A program made the translations under genes and the position numbers. Below the pieces are notes generated by a model. It ran no database searches. It saw only the letters and a program-made list of their open reading frames with translations, and was not told the origin of the DNA. DNA of 64,000 nt, taken from positions 1-64,000 of the forward strand of contig DASTMP010000285.1 in assembly GCA_035714085.1 (NCBI GenBank). Reading direction: 5' to 3'. Shown piece after piece: positions 24,401-32,121 of this stretch (its first letter is position 1; the number at the start of each line of letters is the position of its first letter). Origin of the DNA: JAJVID01 sp035714085. Its GTDB lineage: Bacteria > Acidobacteriota > Blastocatellia > RBC074.

Positions 24401-27400
24401 GTGTTGATGGTCTTTGCCGGACGAGTGCCGAAGGTTCAGGAGTTGGGTATGATCGAGCCGAAATTCTTTCTCAAGCCAGCGCAGGCCGTTCCGTTCGACG
24501 ACGCCGAAATCAGTGAATTCTTCCGCCAATACCTGCTTGATGAATTCACGCAGCCTGGCGCGGATGTCGTCGCCAATGTCCAACAGGTGACGCACGGCAA
24601 CCCGTTTTTGGTCGAGCGTCTGGCTCGGTTGATCGCGCTCGAAAGGCAGGAAGACCCTTCGTGGGACTGGTCGCGGTGGGAAGCCACTTGCGGCCATTTC
24701 CAGAGCGATGATCGCTATGGGTTGCTGTTGTACGTCACCGAAAGGCTGGCTACGCACATACAGCCCGGCGACGAAGATTACTGGAGACTAGCGCTACCCC
24801 GTTTGCTTCACCGCGACATGGCCGAGATTCTCTTCCCGCGACAAGAGGGCAAACCGCTCTTCGGTACCTGCTTGATCGAAGCCTACGAACAGGCCGGGAT
24901 AATCTACCGGCGCGCCGCGGGCGCTCCCGACGAGTACCTGTTGCCGGACGAAACCCGCAGTGCGCTCACGGCAAAAGCCCGTCGCGAAGGGTTATTACAG
25001 AGCGAGGTTGCAAGCGATCTTCATTCACGGCTTGCGCAATATTTCGACACCAATTACAGAATCGAGAATGAGTCCTTAATCAAGTCCGAAGTGGAGGGGC
25101 GGTCGCTGAACAAAGATCACCCCGCGCTCATTGAGTCCGCCTACCACATTGTTATGAGCTATGTTCCCAGCCGCCAGGAGAAGAACAGAATTGATCCGGA
25201 GCGATTCTGGCGATCAATGGCAGGCTCGATCTCGCTGAATAATTTGGACAAGAAGGTTAACGCCGCCAGGTTGAGCGGTATGTCTCAATCCGATCTCGAA
25301 CAACTTTTGAAAGGCTTTGACGAAGAGGCCGAACGCCTCGATAAACAGATATCATTCCAGGTCGGCGAGGAACTACGTGAGTTGGGGCGCGCAGGACGGT
25401 TGGTTACAGGATGGGCAAACAGCCCCAATTTTTTTCAGGAAAGGATCAAAGAATCCAATCACAAAGCCTTCTGGTTAGGTCAATACGCGGCATTCCTCAC
25501 AATCCCTAAGCGTGACAATGACGAAGCCGAGCGATACTACAAGCTCGCCATCGAGGCCGATCCGAACCACGCAAACAACCTGGGCAACTACGCGGCGTTC
25601 CTTATGAACCATCGGCGCGACAATGGCAGGGCCGAGCACTTCTTCAAGCTGGCCGTTGAGGCTGACCCGAACGATGCGAATCACCTCGGCAACTACGCAT
25701 GGTCTCTTGTAAAGAATCGGCGTGACAATGACGAAGCCGAGCGATACTACAAGCTCGCCATCGAGGCCGACCCGAACCACGCAAACAACCTGGGCAACTA
25801 TGCGGCGTTCCTTATGAACCACCGGAGCAACTATGACAGGGCCGAGCGATATTACAAGCTCGCCGTCGAGGCTGACCCGGACCACGCAAACAACCTCGGC
25901 AACTACGCGGTGTTTCTTGAGAAGAATCGGCATGACAATGGCGAAGCCGAGCGATTCCACAAGCTCGCCATCGAGACTGATCCGAGCCACGCAAACAACC
26001 TCTGCAACTACGCGACGTTCATTGTGAAGAATCGGCGTGACAATGACGAGGCCGAGCGCTTCTTCAAACTCGCCGTCGAGGCTGATCCCTATAATGTAAA
26101 CAGCCTCCGCAACTACGCGCTTTTCTTTGAGAAGAATCGGCGTGACTACAACGAGGCCGAGCGATACTATAAGCTTGCCATCAAGGCTGACCCGAAGGAC
26201 GCCCGCAACCTCGGCGACTACGCAGCGTTCCTTATGAACCATCGGTGTGACAATGACGAAGCCGAGCGATACTACAAGCTCGCCGTCGAGGCCGACCCGA
26301 ACCACGCAAAAATCCTCTGTAACTACGCGCTGTTCTTTGAGAACAATCGCCGTGACTATGACGAGGCCGAGCGATACTACAAGCTCGCCGTCGAGGCCGA
26401 TCCGAACTATGCAAAAATCCTCGGTACCTATGCGGCATTCCTTATGATCCATCGGCATGACAATGGCGAAGCCGAGCGGTTCTACAAGCTCTCCGTCGAG
26501 GCTGACCCGAACGACGCGAACAGCCTCGGCAACTACGCGGTGTTCCTTGAGAAGTATCGGCATGGCTACGACGAGGCCGAGCGATACTACAAGCTCGCCA
26601 TCAATGCCGACCCGAACCACGCGAACAATCTCGGCAACTACGCGGTGTTCTTTGAGAAGAATCGGCGTGACTACAACGAGGCCGAGCGATACTATAAGCT
26701 CGCCGTCGAGGCCGACCCGAACCACGCCCGTAATCTCGGCAACTATGCAGCGTTCCTTATGATCCATCGGCGCGACAATGACGAGGCCGAGCACCTCTTC
26801 GAGCGCGCCATCGAGGCCGACCCGAACAGCGCGAACAACCTCGGCAACTACGCGGTGTTCCTTGAGAACAATCGCCGCGATAATGGAGAGGCCGAGCGAT
26901 ACTACAAGCTCGCCATCAAAGCTGCACCGAACGACGCACACTGGCTCGGTGCCTATGCGTTGTTCCTTAAGAAGAATAGACGTGACGATAAGGAAGCCGA
27001 GCGATACCACAAGCTAGCCGTCGAGGCTGACCCGAACGATGCCCTCTGGCTCAGCGGGTATGCGGTTTTTCTACAAGCTCAACGTGGAAACTATGACGAA
27101 GCCGAACGATTCTACCGCCAGGCTATAGCTTTGAACCCGGCTGACGCGAATTCGCGTGGTAACTTTGCTCAGATTTTGTTGGCGCAAGGGCGGAAGGAAG
27201 AGGGCAGAGAAATGATCGCCGCCTCGTTTGACGCGTTAGCCGACAACATCTCGCCCGGATTGTTGCCGGAGCTTTGGTTCTATCGTTACGCCCATTTTGG
27301 GAGCGGGTGGCCGGCGGCTCTATCGGAATTGAAGAAGGTTTTGCTTGCCGGGGATCGTTCGCCAGGTTGGAGTCTGCAACCGAACATAGAGCGGGCCGAA

Positions 27401-27508
27401 GTCGATAGGCATCCGAACGTCGCGTTGCTGAAGACGCTCGCCCGCGTAATCAACGAAGAGGCTGGGATAGAGGAGTTGGAGGTTGACCCTGAATGGCGCG
27501 CGGCATGA
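24401..27508 (+). CDS. STAND-type protein, C-terminal part with 16 tandem TPRs
   Basis: Continues the frame of the previous piece; the first ATG after the stop is 24401, with no ribosome site, so independent translation is doubtful. About 350 residues of helical STAND/winged-helix region (for example GNPFLVERLARLIALER) lead into 16 tetratricopeptide repeats of exactly 35 residues (25478-27157), typified by GNYAAFLMNHRRDNDEAERY. One degenerate repeat and a C-terminal region of about 115 residues follow. The repeats form the presumed sensor. Their near-identity at DNA level points to recent expansion. Confidence 0.8.
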   Translation: MLMVFAGRVPKVQELGMIEPKFFLKPAQAVPFDDAEISEFFRQYLLDEFTQPGADVVANVQQVTHGNPFLVERLARLIALERQEDPSWDWSRWEATCGHFQSDDRYGLLLYVTERLATHIQPGDEDYWRLALPRLLHRDMAEILFPRQEGKPLFGTCLIEAYEQAGIIYRRAAGAPDEYLLPDETRSALTAKARREGLLQSEVASDLHSRLAQYFDTNYRIENESLIKSEVEGRSLNKDHPALIESAYHIVMSYVPSRQEKNRIDPERFWRSMAGSISLNNLDKKVNAARLSGMSQSDLEQLLKGFDEEAERLDKQISFQVGEELRELGRAGRLVTGWANSPNFFQERIKESNHKAFWLGQYAAFLTIPKRDNDEAERYYKLAIEADPNHANNLGNYAAFLMNHRRDNGRAEHFFKLAVEADPNDANHLGNYAWSLVKNRRDNDEAERYYKLAIEADPNHANNLGNYAAFLMNHRSNYDRAERYYKLAVEADPDHANNLGNYAVFLEKNRHDNGEAERFHKLAIETDPSHANNLCNYATFIVKNRRDNDEAERFFKLAVEADPYNVNSLRNYALFFEKNRRDYNEAERYYKLAIKADPKDARNLGDYAAFLMNHRCDNDEAERYYKLAVEADPNHAKILCNYALFFENNRRDYDEAERYYKLAVEADPNYAKILGTYAAFLMIHRHDNGEAERFYKLSVEADPNDANSLGNYAVFLEKYRHGYDEAERYYKLAINADPNHANNLGNYAVFFEKNRRDYNEAERYYKLAVEADPNHARNLGNYAAFLMIHRRDNDEAEHLFERAIEADPNSANNLGNYAVFLENNRRDNGEAERYYKLAIKAAPNDAHWLGAYALFLKKNRRDDKEAERYHKLAVEADPNDALWLSGYAVFLQAQRGNYDEAERFYRQAIALNPADANSRGNFAQILLAQGRKEEGREMIAASFDALADNISPGLLPELWFYRYAHFGSGWPAALSELKKVLLAGDRSPGWSLQPNIERAEVDRHPNVALLKTLARVINEEAGIEELEVDPEWRAA
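25478..27157 (+). repeat. Sixteen tandem 105-base units encoding TPRs
   Basis: Exactly 16 x 105 bases without any indel. Units share long stretches such as GCCGAGCGATACTACAAGCT, and several differ by only a few bases. This is coding repetition, not a CRISPR array. Confidence 0.9.
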
Positions 27509-27571
27509 CAAATTCGGGGCGAATAGTTGAGAACGTGTGCCAAGTTTTTGCGGTGCAGTGGAAATAATCCA

Positions 27572-27664
27572 GGGTACGCATTGCTTCCAGCGTGCTTTTG
27601 CCAAAAGACCAACTTCTTTTCAATCAGCCTCTTTCCGAGAGCACGCTAGAAGCGATGCGTACCC
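27572..27664. repeat. Inverted repeat downstream of the STAND gene
   Basis: Arms 27572-27596 and 27640-27664 pair with two mismatches around 43 bases. It lies between the STAND stop and the start of the propeller gene and could act as a terminator or be a palindromic repeat. Confidence 0.7.
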
Positions 27665-27762
27665 AGGGCAGGCGCAAAACTATGACGCGCCCCCAGTTGT
27701 TGAAGACGGGCCGGATCATTACACTATGCCGACATTTTCGGCCCCCCCGAAAGGATTTGTGG

Positions 27763-29655
27763 ATGTTGTTAAAGGTTTCGATTCTCTGTCTCCGGGTGGC
27801 AAAAAAATCTCTCTTCTTTGCTTCCCTTCTTTTCCTTCTCTTCATCTTGCCGGCGACGAACGCAGTCGCGCCTCCTTCATCGCCGTGGTCTGCGAAATTC
27901 GATGGCAAAGTCTATTTTCACCAGACAACCGAGCTTGGCGCGTTGATCGTCGGAACTGAAAAATCGCTCTACGCCGTGGACGGCGAAACGGGCGAAGTGT
28001 TGTGGCGTCGCAAGGACGTTCGGTTGGACGAATCGGACGTCGCGCCAGTCGTCGGCACCGACCTGCTTCTGCTCAGCTACGAGAAAGGCGGGAAAACCCG
28101 CGTAGAGGCAGTAGATCTGATGGCGGGCAATACGTTGTGGCGCAGCGATAAGATCAAAGGCGGCGTGATGCAGATGGCTGTCGATCCGGAGAACGATCTG
28201 GCCGCTGTCGTTTTCGTTCGTGACGCTAAGGCCGGGCCGAGAGAGGGCTTCAAACGACGCCCGTCGATCCATCTGCTGAACCTGGCCACGGGCGACGAGT
28301 TGTGGAAGCGCGATCTGGAGAGCGAGGTCGAGATGACGCCTGCCCGGTGGAACGGAGACGGCGACGAGACCTTCTACACGCTCGACAATTACCGCGCGCC
28401 GTTTTTCCTGGACGGCCGGTTGTGGCTCTTTTACGAAGGCGTGACCTCGCTGGACGCTCGTACGGGCAAAGAGGGAATCAGAGAGAAGTTTCGCGTCAAT
28501 GAAGAAGGATTGGCGTTGACCGAAGCCGATCCGGTCATTGACGCGCGGAATATTTATGTGTCGGGGCGCGGGCAGGTTCGAGCGATCTCTCGCGCGACCG
28601 GGCGCGAGGCCTGGGAAGCGAAAGACCTTGGGTTAACGCCGGAGATGATTCTGGCGAGCGGTCTGCTTTTTGTCCGAACCGGCGGCCGGTTCACGCGATT
28701 GAAAGACGGCGAGGTCGTAGAACGCGGGCCTTACGGCGTCAGCGCGATTGATCCGTCGAACGGAAAAATCCTCTGGCGTTATCGCGGCGCAGACAAAGGC
28801 ATCTCCAACATCGCGCTGGCCGACGCTTCAACAGCGCTCGTCGCCGACCACGACGAGTTGATCGCGATCGACAAGTCGAGCGGCAAGGTCGTCAAACGTC
28901 TGAAACACCGCATCGACCGCGCCGCCTTCGTCCTGATCAACGAAGAGAGGCAGGCCGTTGTCGGCGGGCGCAATGAGATCGCGGGGTTCGACGTCGCTCG
29001 CGGCGAGGCTGTCTGGCGCGTCCGTCACGACCCGCCGGGGCGCGGGGTTCTGCGAACTGTCGGGTCGATCACGGCTCGCGCCGCCTCGATTTATTTTCGC
29101 TACGGCGGGGTCGCGACGACCGCCTTTCGCGGCGTTCAACTCGCGCGCGGCGTGAGCGCGCTCCGGTGGTCGGGAGTGGCTTCGCGCGCGGTTATGCCGA
29201 ACCTGACCGATTACGCCGCCGGCGCCGCGCGGGAATATGTTACGTCACAAATAAAAGGCTACGGCGTCATCTCGCGCGCCGACCTCGCGCGCCGGGCGGT
29301 CGGCGCGGCGCAGTCGCAGACGATCTCGGCGCAAATTTCAGTCAACGTCGACGTCGATGTCGAGGATAGGTTGATGGATCGGCTCGATCCCTCACGCCAA
29401 CTCGACAAACTGTCGCGCTTTCTGTGGCGGCGACAACAACTGGCCGCCCTGCGCGGCCAGTTTATGTATTTTTACACCGAGTTGAAGCCAGAAGGCGGGC
29501 GAGGATTGGCAGGCGTCAATCTGAACACGGGCCAGACGGAGCGGGCAGTCGCGTTGGATGACCTCGATTACCGGTTCTCAAATGACGAGATCGCCGAGCT
29601 GATTTACGTCGCGAAAGATAATCGTTTGACGGCCCACAAGATCATCTCGCGTTGA
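27763..29655 (+). CDS. Exported PQQ-type beta-propeller protein (BamB-like fold)
   Basis: 630 residues from ATG 27763, seven bases after AAAGGA; the frame is open upstream to 27592, but the signal peptide VAKKSLFFASLLFLLFILPA supports the later start. The mature part repeats the PQQ-blade pattern: LYAVDGETGEVLWRR, HLLNLATGDELWKRD, AISRATGREAWEAK, IDPSNGKILWRYRG, DVARGEAVWRV. No PQQ-binding dehydrogenase residues are recognisable, so a scaffold or binding role is more likely. The last 150 residues are a helical extension with Arg/Ala-rich character. The 3' end overlaps the convergent gene by 14 bases. Confidence 0.78.
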   Translation: MLLKVSILCLRVAKKSLFFASLLFLLFILPATNAVAPPSSPWSAKFDGKVYFHQTTELGALIVGTEKSLYAVDGETGEVLWRRKDVRLDESDVAPVVGTDLLLLSYEKGGKTRVEAVDLMAGNTLWRSDKIKGGVMQMAVDPENDLAAVVFVRDAKAGPREGFKRRPSIHLLNLATGDELWKRDLESEVEMTPARWNGDGDETFYTLDNYRAPFFLDGRLWLFYEGVTSLDARTGKEGIREKFRVNEEGLALTEADPVIDARNIYVSGRGQVRAISRATGREAWEAKDLGLTPEMILASGLLFVRTGGRFTRLKDGEVVERGPYGVSAIDPSNGKILWRYRGADKGISNIALADASTALVADHDELIAIDKSSGKVVKRLKHRIDRAAFVLINEERQAVVGGRNEIAGFDVARGEAVWRVRHDPPGRGVLRTVGSITARAASIYFRYGGVATTAFRGVQLARGVSALRWSGVASRAVMPNLTDYAAGAAREYVTSQIKGYGVISRADLARRAVGAAQSQTISAQISVNVDVDVEDRLMDRLDPSRQLDKLSRFLWRRQQLAALRGQFMYFYTELKPEGGRGLAGVNLNTGQTERAVALDDLDYRFSNDEIAELIYVAKDNRLTAHKIISR

Positions 29656-30655
29656 CCTTTCCGACTTTCTTCTCCAGTTTCTTTACGGCGTTCTGCGCCA
29701 CAGAGGCGTAATGGCCAGACGTGCATTGGCGGTAAGCTTCGAGCGCCTGCTGCAGTTGGTTCATTCTCTGGTAGGTCTGACCGATTAGATAGTAAATGTT
29801 CTTGTTATCCGGATCGAGTTTCTTGACTTGCTCGAATTCCTGCAGCGCCTCCTGGTGGCGGCCGGCGTTCATGTACGTGATTCCCTGCTCCAGACTATGT
29901 TCGGCGCTGGTTCCGTCGGCGGCCGGCTTTTCATGCGGAGTCGCTGGCGTGGGCTTTGCGACAGCTTGCCGCTGAGGATTTGAGCCGGCCTCGGCGTTAT
30001 GAACCGCGGGTGATCTGACTTCGCTGATAGAGGGACCGGGTTGTGGCCCGGTTTGCAGTTGAGCTTGATTGTTCGCGCCGGCGCCGGATTGCTGATTGGA
30101 TTGCTGATTAGATTGCTGGGCGATGGGCTGCGCCGACGTTGATGGTTTGGCGTTGTCGGCTGTCCGCATCCCGGCTTGAGCTTCAGGCGCCCTGCGCGAG
30201 TGGATAAAGAAGAATGTCCCTGCCGCCAGCGCCACTAAGGCCACTCCGCCAAGCGCCGCGGCCGACGCCAATTTCTTCCGCCCTCCCGATAGCCTTCCCG
30301 CCGGCCCTCCTGATGGTTGGACCGACGGCTGGTTTGCAGGCGCCGGTTCAACGCGTTTTGGTCGCGACTGTGTGACAAAAGCGTCTGCGATAACCTCCGT
30401 CGCCCTCTCTTCAGCCCGCGAAGTTGTCGCCGTTATCGGCATTTCTTCCGTTGCGTAGGAAGACGCCTTTGACTCCGGAAGTACTTCTGTAGCGTAAACT
30501 GTCTGATCAGTCTGTTCGCCGGGTAAGGGCCTGGTCTCTTGCGCGGTTACGTCAACGGGCTCCACGACGCCCACAGTCGCGCCACAAGTCGTGCAAAACT
30601 TCGCCCCTGCTTTGGTCAAGGCGTTCCCACATTGTTTGCAAAACTTCTTTGTCAT
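29642..30655 (-). CDS. Zinc-ribbon, single-span membrane protein with C-terminal TPRs
   Basis: 337 residues. N-terminal zinc ribbon with CKQCGN and CTTCGA (about 6-25), a low-complexity Thr/Glu linker, one transmembrane helix (about 133-151), a long Gln/Asn/Ala-rich linker, then about three TPRs (LEQGITYMNAGRHQEALQEF and following) at the end. This zinc-ribbon/TM/TPR layout is common in Acidobacteria and suggests a cytoplasmic metal-binding head and a periplasmic protein-binding tail. Converges with and overlaps the propeller gene by 14 bases. Confidence 0.7.
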   Translation of the reverse strand: MTKKFCKQCGNALTKAGAKFCTTCGATVGVVEPVDVTAQETRPLPGEQTDQTVYATEVLPESKASSYATEEMPITATTSRAEERATEVIADAFVTQSRPKRVEPAPANQPSVQPSGGPAGRLSGGRKKLASAAALGGVALVALAAGTFFFIHSRRAPEAQAGMRTADNAKPSTSAQPIAQQSNQQSNQQSGAGANNQAQLQTGPQPGPSISEVRSPAVHNAEAGSNPQRQAVAKPTPATPHEKPAADGTSAEHSLEQGITYMNAGRHQEALQEFEQVKKLDPDNKNIYYLIGQTYQRMNQLQQALEAYRQCTSGHYASVAQNAVKKLEKKVGKVNAR

Positions 30656-30727
30656 GGCTCGTCCTTTCCGAGTATCTGTGGCGTCTCAAATTATTTTCAG
30701 CCTTCAGACGCCCCGCTGCTTCTAACA

Positions 30728-30755
30728 GTATTAGGTGGAATTAGCCCGTATTAGG
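30728..30755. promoter_or_regulatory. Direct repeat in a divergent intergenic region
   Basis: GTATTAGG occurs at 30728-30735 and 30748-30755, a 20-base period, between the divergent zinc-ribbon and EF-hand genes. This is the spacing of an activator binding on one face of DNA, but no regulator is known. Confidence 0.25.
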
Positions 30756-30807
30756 CAACGATACATCATTCAATCAGACAGTAAAACATCAACATTATTG
30801 GAGAGGA

Positions 30808-31236
30808 ATGCAAATGAAAAGATTTTTGATCTTCGCAGCCTGTGTCTTAGCTTATCTGACCTCGATCTCGGTATTAGCGCAAGAACCGCAGGGCCAGCCA
30901 AACCCCCGCAAGCACGGCGGCCCAAACGGAGAAAAGAGGATGAAGCGCATGGACATCAATAACGACGGCGTGATTTCGCGCGATGAATGGAAAGGCAAAC
31001 CGGAAGCCTTCGACAAGATCGACAAGAACGGCGACGGCAAACTCACACGCGAAGAGTTAGGCGAGGCTGCGCGCCGACAGGCCGGACGTTTCGATGAAAT
31101 GGACACGAACAACGACGGTAAGATTTCCCGCGACGAATGGAAGGGTCCTCCGAAACGATTCGATCGCCTCGACGCCAATGGCGACGGGGTGATCACGAAA
31201 GAAGAGCTCCGCAGCGCCCGTCAAAACCGCCATTAA
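30808..31236 (+). CDS. Exported EF-hand calcium-binding protein
   Basis: 142 residues with signal peptide (hydrophobic about 5-20, cleavage near AQEPQ). Four EF-hand loops are visible: DINNDGVISRDEW, DKNGDGKLTREEL, DTNNDGKISRDEW and DANGDGVITKEEL, each with the Asp/Asn ligands and the final Glu at position 12. It should bind calcium outside the cytoplasm as two EF-hand pairs. An ATG at 30811 region within the same start is also possible; GGAGAGGAATGC supplies the ribosome site. Confidence 0.88.
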   Translation: MQMKRFLIFAACVLAYLTSISVLAQEPQGQPNPRKHGGPNGEKRMKRMDINNDGVISRDEWKGKPEAFDKIDKNGDGKLTREELGEAARRQAGRFDEMDTNNDGKISRDEWKGPPKRFDRLDANGDGVITKEELRSARQNRH

Positions 31237-31372
31237 AGACAGAGAGCGGGAGAGCGGGAGAGCGAGAGAAGAGGAGGCAGGTTGAGGGGAAGAAAACTGT
31301 CGATCTCCTTGTCTCTCCATCCCTCGCTCTCCCGCTCTCCCGCTCTCCCACTCTCTCGCTCGCTGTACCAGC
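31228..31372. terminator. Purine/pyrimidine inverted repeat between convergent genes
   Basis: AGAG/CGGG-rich sequence at about 31231-31266 is mirrored by CTCTCCCGCTCTCCCGCTCT-type sequence at about 31321-31360. Placed between the EF-hand gene and the convergent transaldolase gene, it can form a long hairpin in both transcripts. Confidence 0.5.
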
Positions 31373-31375
31373 GCG

Positions 31376-32032
31376 TCACTGTTTGATCTTCTCCCAATCT
31401 TTCAGGAAATTGGCCAAGCCGATGTCAGTCAGCGGGTGTTTAAGCAACTGCTCAAGCACCTTGAACGGCATGGTCGCGATGTCCGCGCCGAGTCGGGCCG
31501 ATTCGATCACGTGCAGCGTATGGCGGATGCTGGCCGCCAGAATCTGGGTGTTGAATCCGTAGTTGTCGTAAATCTCCCGAATCTCTCCGATCAATCCCAT
31601 GCCTTCGTGGCCGATGTCGTCGAGACGACCGATGAACGGGCTAACGAAAGTCGAGCCTGCTTTCGCCGACATCAGCGCCTGCGTGGCGTTGAAGATCAGC
31701 GTCTGATTGATGCGGATGCCCTCTTTTGACAGCGTGTGCGTGGCCTGCAATCCGGCTTTGGTCATCGGCAGTTTGACGTAAACGTTCGGATGGATTTTCG
31801 CCAGTTCGCGGCCTTCAGCGATCATGCCGTCGTATTCGGTGGCGACGACCTCGGCGCTGACCGATGCGCCCTCCCAATTGAGGATTTCGCAGATTCTCAG
31901 AATGTGCTCCTTAAAATCCACGTTGCCCTCTTTGGCGATGAGCGACGGATTGGTCGTCACGCCGTCGAGTATTCCCAGACTCGCCGCTTCACGAATCTCT
32001 TTCAGATTTGCGGTATCGACAAAGAACTTCAT
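31376..32032 (-). CDS. tal: Transaldolase (short TalC/Fsa-type)
   Basis: 218 residues, the length of the short decameric transaldolase class. Start MKFFVDTANLKEIREA and GVTTNPSLIAKEG are the hallmark N-terminus; the Schiff-base lysine lies in VYVKLPMTKAG (about residue 86), and SPFIGRLDDIGH and ILAASIRHTLHV complete the barrel. The enzyme moves a dihydroxyacetone unit between sugar phosphates in the pentose phosphate pathway, in the cytoplasm. A GGAGGAG site lies before the ATG. It is followed only by the hairpin towards the EF-hand gene. Confidence 0.93.
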   Translation of the reverse strand: MKFFVDTANLKEIREAASLGILDGVTTNPSLIAKEGNVDFKEHILRICEILNWEGASVSAEVVATEYDGMIAEGRELAKIHPNVYVKLPMTKAGLQATHTLSKEGIRINQTLIFNATQALMSAKAGSTFVSPFIGRLDDIGHEGMGLIGEIREIYDNYGFNTQILAASIRHTLHVIESARLGADIATMPFKVLEQLLKHPLTDIGLANFLKDWEKIKQ

Positions 32033-32071
32033 TTTTTACTCCTCCAAAAATCACTGGGAGCGTCATGGACA

Positions 32072-32103
32072 GGACTTATTAGACTCTTAAGACCTATAAG
32101 TCC
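32072..32103 (-). terminator. Small hairpin between the lipase-fold and transaldolase genes
   Basis: GGACTTAT (32072-32079) pairs with ATAAGTCC (32096-32103). It lies just after the minus-strand lipase-fold stop. No clear T run. Confidence 0.3.
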
Positions 32104-32121
32104 CAGTATCGGGAGCGCGCA

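Noticed and set aside
25475..27010. Long repetitive open frame on the minus strand opposite the TPR repeats
   Set aside because: It mirrors the 105-base repeat of the real gene; valine/leucine-rich translation and lack of a ribosome site mark it as a shadow.
25478..27157. Regular repeats that could suggest a CRISPR array
   Set aside because: Units are 105 bases, coding, and have no spacers; they translate to TPRs.
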